A DNA stretch of 64,000 nt, from assembly GCF_019880555.1 (NCBI RefSeq), contig NZ_JAINVU010000003.1, positions 578,424-642,423 of the forward strand, given 5' to 3'. The first letter of the stretch is position 1. Each line of letters starts with the position of its first letter. Position numbers and translations under genes: made by a program. This DNA comes from Hephaestia mangrovi (GTDB lineage: Bacteria; Pseudomonadota; Alphaproteobacteria; Sphingomonadales; Sphingomonadaceae). The notes beneath the pieces are model-generated. The model did no database searches and was not told the origin of the DNA. It saw nothing but the letters and a program-made list of their open reading frames with translations. Below, in pieces: positions 59,152 to 64,000 of the stretch.

Positions 59152-59167
59152 CAGGCGCGACTGGCAG

Positions 59168-59386
59168 GTGAAGCGCCGCGAACGAACCCGACAGCTGATC
59201 CAGCTTGGCGGCCTCGTCGCCAAGGCCGGGCTGGTCGAGCTGACGGACGATGACCGCGCGGTGATCCTCGGCTTGCTCGACGAAGCGGCGGCGAAGCTGC
59301 GCAGCGCCGAACGGGATCAGTTGCTGACACTGTGGCGGCGACGCGGTCGACGCGCGTTTTCACACAACAGCGACAAGGAGGATTGA
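59168..59386 (+). CDS. TraD-like conjugal transfer protein
   Basis: This protein of about 72 residues (KRRERTRQLIQLGGLVAKAGLVELTDDDRAVILGLLDEAAAKLRS) matches the size and pattern of the small TraD of Ti-type systems (LGGLVVKAGL...). The GTG at 59168 is chosen to give that length, but the frame is open further upstream to 58967 and a longer protein overlapping the TraC-like gene is possible. Confidence 0.7.
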   Translation: MKRRERTRQLIQLGGLVAKAGLVELTDDDRAVILGLLDEAAAKLRSAERDQLLTLWRRRGRRAFSHNSDKED

Positions 59387-59452
59387 TCGAAACATTCAAA
59401 ATGGATGTAATGAGCGACCAATCGCCAAGCTATCTGTCGAAGGGAAGTCGAC

Positions 59453-59731
59453 GTGATCCGATCCGAATTGATCGACGCACTGCTTACCGAGACGCCAGGC
59501 CTCACCAAGCCCGATGGCGAACGCGCGGTGACCGCTTTCTTTGGGACGATCGTTGAACGCTTAGCAGCGGGTGGCCGCGTTGAGCTCCGCGGTTTCGGCG
59601 CTTTCTCGGTGCGAGACCGTTCGCCCCGCACGGGTCGTAATCCGAGGACCGGCGAGGCGGTGGATGTGAAGGCCAAGCGCGCTGTCCATTTTAAACCCGG
59701 CAAGGTGCTGCGGGAGCGCGTCGATCAGTGA
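59453..59731 (+). CDS. IHF/HU-family DNA-bending protein
   Basis: The 92-residue protein starts at a GTG (59453) after AGGGAAG. It has the complete HU/IHF fold with the DNA-binding arm RNPRTGEAVDVKAKRAVHFKPGK and GFGAFSVRDRSPRTGRNP. It looks closest to IHF-beta. IHF assists integrase and relaxosome assembly, so an element-encoded copy fits a role in integration or transfer, as inference. Confidence 0.88.
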   Translation: MIRSELIDALLTETPGLTKPDGERAVTAFFGTIVERLAAGGRVELRGFGAFSVRDRSPRTGRNPRTGEAVDVKAKRAVHFKPGKVLRERVDQ

Positions 59732-59752
59732 TTGGGCGCCGGATTCGAGCGA

Positions 59753-60673
59753 CTAAAGGCCGGCGGCATTCCTGAGTGCATCGATGCGCTCGGCGCACAC
59801 TTCCTGCACAGCGCGGCCGAGTTCCTCGACACGCTCGCCGAGCCAGGCCAGCTCTTCCTCGGTGATGCGATAATGCTTCGAGTAACGCGCCTTCACATAG
59901 GCGTCCTTGAGTTTCTCGAACCGCGCGCGATCCTGGCGCGTGGTGCGCGGCCATACATGCACCAGCCGTGCGTCAAGCTTGTCGGCCTGCGTGCGCAGGA
60001 AGCCGATATTGTGGACGTGCGGCGTGTAGAAGGTGCTGACAAGCAGCACGCAGTGATAGAGCCGCTCGACAGCTTGGTGCAGGTCGAACGCTGCCTTCTT
60101 CAGATCCCGATCGTCGACAGCGTGACGAAATCCACGATAGAAGCTCTGCGCGCTAGGTAGCCACTCCTCGAAATACTCGCGCGCCATCTCCAGCGCCTGC
60201 TGCGGCGTCGTCGGTCGTGGGCTATGCAGCGGCTTGTCGTCGGCCTGGTAGAGCGCGACGCCGTCGCGCGCGATGTCCATGAAAAAGAACCGGCCGTGCG
60301 CGAGCGCGTCGTTCACTTCCTGGAGCGTGTGGACGATGAAATTGACTGGGGTGCGCAGCGTCCTGGTGATCGTCATCTCGCGCATGAGCCGCTCGTCGGC
60401 GCGGTACCAATAGGTCGCGCGATCGGTGAGCTCGTCCTGATTGACGATGATCAGCAGGTCGTAGTCGGACTGATAGCCCTTTTCGGTATGTGGTTCGTCG
60501 ACCCAGCCGCCGCGCGCATAGCTGCCGAACAGGATGATCTTGAGAATGCGCCCCGCTTTGCGCTTGCCGGTTGCCAGCTTGGTCGCGTCGCCAAATTCTT
60601 CGAACAGGATCTCGACGACGCGCTCGAGCTCACGCTGCTTGGCGGGCGGCAGATGATCGAGATCGGTGCGCAT
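59753..60673 (-). CDS. Nucleotidyltransferase-HEPN fusion protein
   Basis: The 306-residue protein has an N-terminal MNT-type nucleotidyltransferase domain (FGSYARGGW near residue 50, SDYDLLIIV as the metal-binding DxD) and a C-terminal HEPN domain (KKAAFDLHQAVERLYHCVLLVS, ending AWLGERVEELGRAVQEVCAERI). In two-gene systems the MNT protein AMPylates and silences the HEPN RNase toxin. Here both are in one chain. The start at 60673 (MRTDLDHLPP) follows AGGA. An upstream in-frame ATG at 60694 is possible. Confidence 0.85.
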   Translation of the reverse strand: MRTDLDHLPPAKQRELERVVEILFEEFGDATKLATGKRKAGRILKIILFGSYARGGWVDEPHTEKGYQSDYDLLIIVNQDELTDRATYWYRADERLMREMTITRTLRTPVNFIVHTLQEVNDALAHGRFFFMDIARDGVALYQADDKPLHSPRPTTPQQALEMAREYFEEWLPSAQSFYRGFRHAVDDRDLKKAAFDLHQAVERLYHCVLLVSTFYTPHVHNIGFLRTQADKLDARLVHVWPRTTRQDRARFEKLKDAYVKARYSKHYRITEEELAWLGERVEELGRAVQEVCAERIDALRNAAGL

Positions 60674-60743
60674 CGGCAATGATCCTAACGGCATGACAGC
60701 GCAGCGAACAGCCTCGCCGATACTGTCGGCGAGGCGGTTACAG

Positions 60744-61013
60744 TCATTTTGACCCTTTCCGGCCGATCCAGCGAATGAACCGCCGGCGCCACGGCGTCGC
60801 CGGTGCGTCGATCACCTCGGCGAGCGTCGCCAGCGCTGCGGCGAAATCGCGCTCGATCTGGTCCACGCCGACGCCGAATTGCTCGGCCAACGCGTCGTAG
60901 GTCAGTCCATCTCGCGCGAGCGCAAGGTAGACCGCGCGCTGATGCTCGGGCAGCTGCGCCAGCGCTCTGACCAGTCGGCGGCGAATGCGGGCATTACCCG
61001 CCCGCGCGCTCAC
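60744..61013 (-). CDS. Sigma-70 region 4-like DNA-binding protein
   Basis: The 89-residue protein (LVRALAQLPEHQRAVYLALARDGLTYDALAEQFGVGVDQIERDFAAALATL) matches region 4 helix-turn-helix of ECF/sigma-70 factors, but lacks region 2, so it cannot be a normal sigma factor. Its GTG start overlaps the ArdC stop (GTGA), so it is translated with ArdC. It may regulate element genes. Confidence 0.75.
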   Translation of the reverse strand: MSARAGNARIRRRLVRALAQLPEHQRAVYLALARDGLTYDALAEQFGVGVDQIERDFAAALATLAEVIDAPATPWRRRFIRWIGRKGSK

Positions 61014-61900
61014 GCTTCCCCCTCCGGTGAGAACGCCAGCAGGTAATCCGCCGCCTTGCTGGCCGCGCTTGCCGCTCGAAAGATCGCGTGATCGTCGTCG
61101 CGCAGGACCTTCAGCCAGCTGGCGATGTAATCAGCGTGCCGCACGGTCGGACGGATCGACAGCGAGGCGCAGGCGAACGCGCTCGCCATCTCGGCCACAA
61201 GCTCCTCGCGCGCATAATCAGCACTGCCGAACCGTCCGCGCTGGTCACGGTCGAGCCGGGTCGAATGCCCGGTCCAATGGCCAAGCTCGTGGAGCGCGGT
61301 GCGATACCAGTTGATCGGCTCGCCGAATGCTGCCTGCGGCGGCACCGCGACATAGTCGCCGCTCGGCGAATAATAGGCCTCGCCGCCACCAATTCTGAAG
61401 TCGGCGCCGCTCGCATGGATCAGCGTCTGCACCTCCGGCAGGATATCCGCCTCGGCCGGAAGCTCGTGCACTGCGGTCAGCGCCGCGGGCAAGCCCTCGC
61501 ACTGCTCAACATTGAACACGGTGAACCGCTTCAAGAATGCCAGCTGCCGCGCCTCGCGATCCTCGTCGCGCGCGCATTCCGCCTCAATCCTCGGCGTGAA
61601 GCGATCTGCATAACAGACCGTCGTTCCCCGCTCGTCCTTGCGAACGTTGCCGCCCGCCGCCTGCGCCTGTCGGTAGGTCAGCCAGCGCTGCGACGCGTAT
61701 CGGCCTTCGATGACCGCCGCCCACAGGATCAGGACATTGATCCCCGAATAGCGCCGCCCGGTCACACCATTGGCAGGCATGGTGCAGCCGCACGCCGCCG
61801 CATCCCAAGGCTGCACCCAGGGCAGCCGCCCTTCCTCCAGCTCGGCAATCACCCGCGCCGTCACTTCGGCATAGAGGCTCTGCCGTTCCGTCTTTTGCAT
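61010..61900 (-). CDS. ardC: ArdC-family antirestriction protein
   Basis: This 296-residue protein has an N-terminal ssDNA-binding domain (YAEVTARVIAELEEGRLPWVQPWD, TGRRYSGINVLIL) and a zincin-like C-terminal domain with the HELGH metalloprotease motif (TALHELGHWTGHSTRL). ArdC proteins protect incoming DNA during conjugation. The ATG at 61900 (MQKTERQSLY) is chosen over a longer proline-rich N-terminus. Confidence 0.92.
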   Translation of the reverse strand: MQKTERQSLYAEVTARVIAELEEGRLPWVQPWDAAACGCTMPANGVTGRRYSGINVLILWAAVIEGRYASQRWLTYRQAQAAGGNVRKDERGTTVCYADRFTPRIEAECARDEDREARQLAFLKRFTVFNVEQCEGLPAALTAVHELPAEADILPEVQTLIHASGADFRIGGGEAYYSPSGDYVAVPPQAAFGEPINWYRTALHELGHWTGHSTRLDRDQRGRFGSADYAREELVAEMASAFACASLSIRPTVRHADYIASWLKVLRDDDHAIFRAASAASKAADYLLAFSPEGEA

Positions 61901-62095
61901 CTTCCTTACTCCCAACCACCGCAACCGGCGCCGGAATGGCGGGGCGGGCGGCAGGAGCGGACCGGCAGGCCCGCAAGAGCGGCGGGCGGCACCGGCACGG
62001 CCGAAACAACGTGGAGGACCCGGCACAGCCGGGTTGCGGCACGCCGCGGCGGGCCTAACGGGTAGCGACGCCCACCTCGCCAGATCGACGCGCGG
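61901..62095. other. GC-rich intergenic region upstream of ardC
   Basis: This stretch is very GC-rich and repetitive (AGCGG and GCAGG/GCAAG motifs; hairpin CCCGGC-ACA-GCCGGG). It should hold the ardC promoter. No gene is visible. Confidence 0.35.
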
Positions 62096-62281
62096 TCAGC
62101 GCCAGACGCCACCCGCCGACGCGGGTGTCCGCATGCCGGGGCGCAGCACCGGCCACAGCGTCATGCGATCGTCATCCGCATGGACCAGGACGCGCCCGCG
62201 GCCCGGCGGCGCACACGCGACGTAGAGCGCGGTCTCGCCATCGGCGAAAGACGCCAGATTCGTTCTGATCCTGAAAGCCAA
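62096..62281 (-). CDS. Possible small protein, TTG start
   Basis: A 61-residue minus-strand frame (AFRIRTNLASFADGETALYVACAPPGRGRVLVHADDDRMTLWP...) has protein-like composition. It starts at a TTG with AGAGG about 8 nt upstream. I do not recognise it. It is reported because the long ArdC-AlpA gap would otherwise be empty. Confidence 0.35.
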   Translation of the reverse strand: MAFRIRTNLASFADGETALYVACAPPGRGRVLVHADDDRMTLWPVLRPGMRTPASAGGVWR

Positions 62282-62404
62282 GGGTGCGCCTCTTATGCAC
62301 TACGATACTCGTCTGGTGCCACTCAGACTGCTCCCTCTTGTGCCAGCGGCAAGAGGGCCAATTCTGCCTGTCGAACCTCACCACAGACCAGATTGGACCA
62401 CGCC

Positions 62405-62611
62405 ATGACCGATATGCCCGACCGCATCCTCCGGCTGAACACGGTACTCGACCGCACCGGGCTCAGCCGCTCGACGCTGTACCGCAAGATCGAGGCCGGA
62501 ACGTTTCCTCGACAGGTACGGATCGCGGAGCGCTGCGCGGGCTGGCGGGAATCAGCGATCAACGAATGGATGCGCAATCCCATGTTTTACGAGACCGCCG
62601 GCTCAAAATAG
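62405..62611 (+). CDS. AlpA-family DNA-binding regulator
   Basis: This 68-residue protein has an AlpA/excisionase-type helix-turn-helix (RILRLNTVLDRTGLSRSTLYRKIEAGTFPRQVRI...WRESAINEWMRNP). AlpA-type proteins activate integrase expression or act as excisionases in prophages and islands. It is a candidate partner for the integrase at 49204. The ribosome-binding site is weak. Confidence 0.85.
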   Translation: MTDMPDRILRLNTVLDRTGLSRSTLYRKIEAGTFPRQVRIAERCAGWRESAINEWMRNPMFYETAGSK

Positions 62612-62697
62612 CTGCGCTTCAATGCCGCATTGGCCTTCACCAGGAGCGGGCGGCAGCAGCTGCAAAGGGGAACCAAATCGAGTTTCGAATATTTCAC

Positions 62698-62723
62698 TTA
62701 TTGCGTTTATTGCGACTGTCGCA
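62698..62723 (+). promoter_or_regulatory. Repeats upstream of the toxin-antitoxin operon
   Basis: TTATTGCG occurs twice with 9-bp periodicity (62698, 62707), and the second overlaps a perfect palindrome TGCGAC-T-GTCGCA (62711-62723). It lies 26 bp before the antitoxin ATG, the usual place for autoregulation. Confidence 0.5.
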
Positions 62724-62748
62724 TAGGAACGCCGCCGGAGGACAACCC

Positions 62749-63204
62749 ATGACCGTGCCAGCCTTCGCCGAGGAACTCGGCGCCCGCCTGCCTTCCGCGA
62801 GCGAGAAGGCAGCGGCCAATCAGCTTCGCCAGATCATCGCCGCCCATGCTGCGGGCGATGCCAAGCTCCGTGTGCTTGATGACGACAAGCAGGCGGCAGA
62901 GATCACATTGACGCCGGCATTGTCCAACCTGCTGATGGAGCTTCTTCGTCATGTTGGGCGCGGCGACACGGTGACGCTGGTGCCGGTAAGCCAGATGCTC
63001 ACCACGCAGCAGGCGGCCGACGTCCTGAACGTGTCGCGTCCTTATCTGATTTCATTGATCGACAAAGGGGAGATCGAGCACACGCTCGTCGGCCGTCATC
63101 GCAGGATCAAGGCGGAAGACCTGTTTGCGTACAAGCGCGCACGGGACGACAAGCGGCGCAAGGCCTTGGCCGAGATGGCCGAGACCGATGCGGAGTTGCT
63201 CTGA
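62749..63204 (+). CDS. Antitoxin with excisionase-type DNA-binding domain
   Basis: This 151-residue protein starts at 62749 after GGAGG. The C-terminal half is an excisionase/MerR-like helix-turn-helix (LTTQQAADVLNVSRPYLISLIDKGEIEHTLVGRHRRIKAEDLFAYK). The N-terminal half has no named domain. It lies directly before a PIN-domain toxin gene (3-bp gap), the standard layout of such toxin-antitoxin pairs. Confidence 0.82.
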   Translation: MTVPAFAEELGARLPSASEKAAANQLRQIIAAHAAGDAKLRVLDDDKQAAEITLTPALSNLLMELLRHVGRGDTVTLVPVSQMLTTQQAADVLNVSRPYLISLIDKGEIEHTLVGRHRRIKAEDLFAYKRARDDKRRKALAEMAETDAELL

Positions 63205-63207
63205 GAT

Positions 63208-63798
63208 TTGTTCGCCAATCGCTACACCGCGTTGCTTGATGCTTGCGCGCTCGTCGGCGTTCTCAAGCGCAATCTCCTCCTGACGCTCGCGGAGGCGGAA
63301 TTCTTTCGCGTCCGCTGGTCGGCCCAGGTTCTCGACGAAACCGAACGAGCGCTGGCCGGTATATTTGCAACCCGCGGCTCATCCGACCCAAATGGGCAGG
63401 CGGCGCGTCAACGGTCGCGCATGGAAATGGCATTTGAAGACGCACTCGTCAGCGATTTCGACGAACTTTTGAAGGTATGCGGCGGTTTGTCCGATCCCAA
63501 AGACGCTCACGTTCTCGCCGCCGCTGTGAAAACCCAAGCCGCAACGATCGTAACCGACAATCTGAAAGACTTCCCAGCCAAGGTCCTAGGACCGCTCAAC
63601 ATCGAAGCTCGGTCCGCCGATGACTTCATTGCTGATACCATCGCCCTTGATCCTGGCCGAGCCGTGGCTGCAATCCGACGCATGCGCGAAAGTTTCCGGA
63701 AGCCGGAAATGACGCCCGATCGGCTCTTGATCACAATGGAGGCGACTGGCCTGACAGCAACGGTCGACACCCTCCGGGGCTATATACGTTCGCTATAA
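63208..63798 (+). CDS. PIN-domain toxin (VapC-like)
   Basis: The 196-residue protein begins at a TTG three bases after the antitoxin stop. PIN ribonuclease acidic residues are visible: Asp in ALLDACALVG, Glu in LDETERAL, Asp in DPKDAHVLAAA and Asp in IVTDNLKDFP. It should cleave RNA when freed from the antitoxin. Close pairs with excisionase-type antitoxins are common on sphingomonad plasmids and islands. Confidence 0.8.
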   Translation: MFANRYTALLDACALVGVLKRNLLLTLAEAEFFRVRWSAQVLDETERALAGIFATRGSSDPNGQAARQRSRMEMAFEDALVSDFDELLKVCGGLSDPKDAHVLAAAVKTQAATIVTDNLKDFPAKVLGPLNIEARSADDFIADTIALDPGRAVAAIRRMRESFRKPEMTPDRLLITMEATGLTATVDTLRGYIRSL

Positions 63799-63949
63799 CC
63801 TAAGCGCGTCCCGCCGCGTCAGCTTTGATCCACAAGATCGGACCTGCCGCAGGCACGTATGAAATCCCGAAAGCTGATGGGGTGGACGCCCCCCGACGGC
63901 ATCGATGTGCCAGAGTGGAGGTGTTGAAACACCACTGAGGGAGGCGTCC
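63799..63949. mobile_element. Left non-coding end of an IS110-type insertion sequence (boundary uncertain)
   Basis: The region between the PIN gene and the transposase start has a small hairpin GGTGTT-GA-AACACC (63920-63933) and GAGGGAGGC before the transposase GTG, as typical of IS110 left ends. I cannot mark the exact IS terminus because these elements lack terminal inverted repeats. Confidence 0.45.
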
Positions 63950-64000
63950 GTGTCGCAGGTTATCATAATCGGTCTGGATATCGCCAAGAACGTTTTTCAC
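63950..64000 (+). CDS. IS110-family transposase, N-terminal fragment (window edge)
   Basis: The first 17 codons (SQVIIIGLDIAKNVFH) match the start of IS110 transposases, with the first DEDD catalytic Asp in GLDIAK. The rest is outside the window. The start GTG follows GAGGGAGGC. Confidence 0.8.
   Translation, partial: MSQVIIIGLDIAKNVFH

Larger units (their letters stand above)
49053..64000. mobile_element. Integrative conjugative element (left part)
   Basis: The region begins at tRNA-Thr with a tyrosine integrase and holds conjugation genes (relaxase/helicase, TraC/TraD-like, oriT), an IHF-like protein, ArdC antirestriction, an AlpA-type regulator, a PIN toxin-antitoxin pair and cargo (TonB receptor with a two-component system). 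It ends at the window edge in an IS110 transposase. No mating-pair-formation (type IV secretion) genes are visible, so it could be a mobilisable element or continue further right. Confidence 0.75.

Noticed and set aside
49053..64000. Second attachment site (attR) inside the window
   Set aside because: I looked for a copy of the tRNA-Thr 3' end and found none, so the right end is not claimed.

Overview
The window is high-GC DNA that reads as a sphingomonad chromosome (Sphingomonas or a close relative). The evidence is the gene families and their order: a PabB-PabC fusion, large TonB-dependent receptors without SusD partners, an NAD-dependent glutamate dehydrogenase of about 1,550 residues, a ybeY/phoH/corC cluster near miaB, and a sphingomonad-style intergenic repeat. 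No database search was run, so the genus is an inference.

Layout. (1) 1-4.6 kb, housekeeping: the tail of pabB-pabC, an aspartate aminotransferase, exported MsrA, an ABC ATPase and a zinc-finger protein. (2) 4.6-30.1 kb, a glycan-utilisation locus. It holds a ROK sugar kinase, a ROK regulator, four GH92 alpha-mannosidase-family enzymes, a GH125 exo-alpha-1,6-mannosidase, two GH2 enzymes (one of 1,136 residues), a GH43 enzyme, a CutC-like protein, a 1,014-residue TonB-dependent receptor and one out-of-place DUF2071 protein. Almost every enzyme has a Sec or Tat export signal. The likely job is import and stepwise trimming of mannose-rich N-glycans or mannoproteins, ending in phosphorylation of the released hexose. 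Two of the four GH92 proteins carry Gln where the usual catalytic-acid Glu sits (GNQP instead of GNEP), which suggests mannose-phosphate-capped substrates. AT-rich near-palindromes lie in front of the main transcription units and are good candidates for a common operator. (3) 30.1-49 kb, conserved chromosome: a PQQ-type sugar dehydrogenase, katG, corC-ybeY-phoH, an RcnB-like protein, a membrane protein, miaB, a LuxR-type regulator, plsC, fur, glutamate dehydrogenase, a PAS protein and tRNA-Thr(CGT).

(4) 49-64 kb, an integrative element next to the 3' end of tRNA-Thr. It has a P4-type tyrosine integrase whose start codon lies inside a perfect 12-bp hairpin, and a cargo TonB receptor with its own two-component system. 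Its conjugation module is a TraA relaxase/helicase diverging from TraC/TraD-like genes across a recognisable oriT. Further genes are an IHF-like protein, a nucleotidyltransferase-HEPN fusion, a sigma-region-4-only protein, an ArdC antirestriction protein, an AlpA-type regulator and a PIN-toxin/antitoxin pair. The beginning of an IS110-family transposase lies at the window edge. No second attachment site is visible, so the element probably continues past the end.

Gene starts were chosen from ribosome-binding sites, signal peptides and family alignments from memory. Regulatory calls (operators, hairpins, oriT) are direct sequence readings whose function is inferred.
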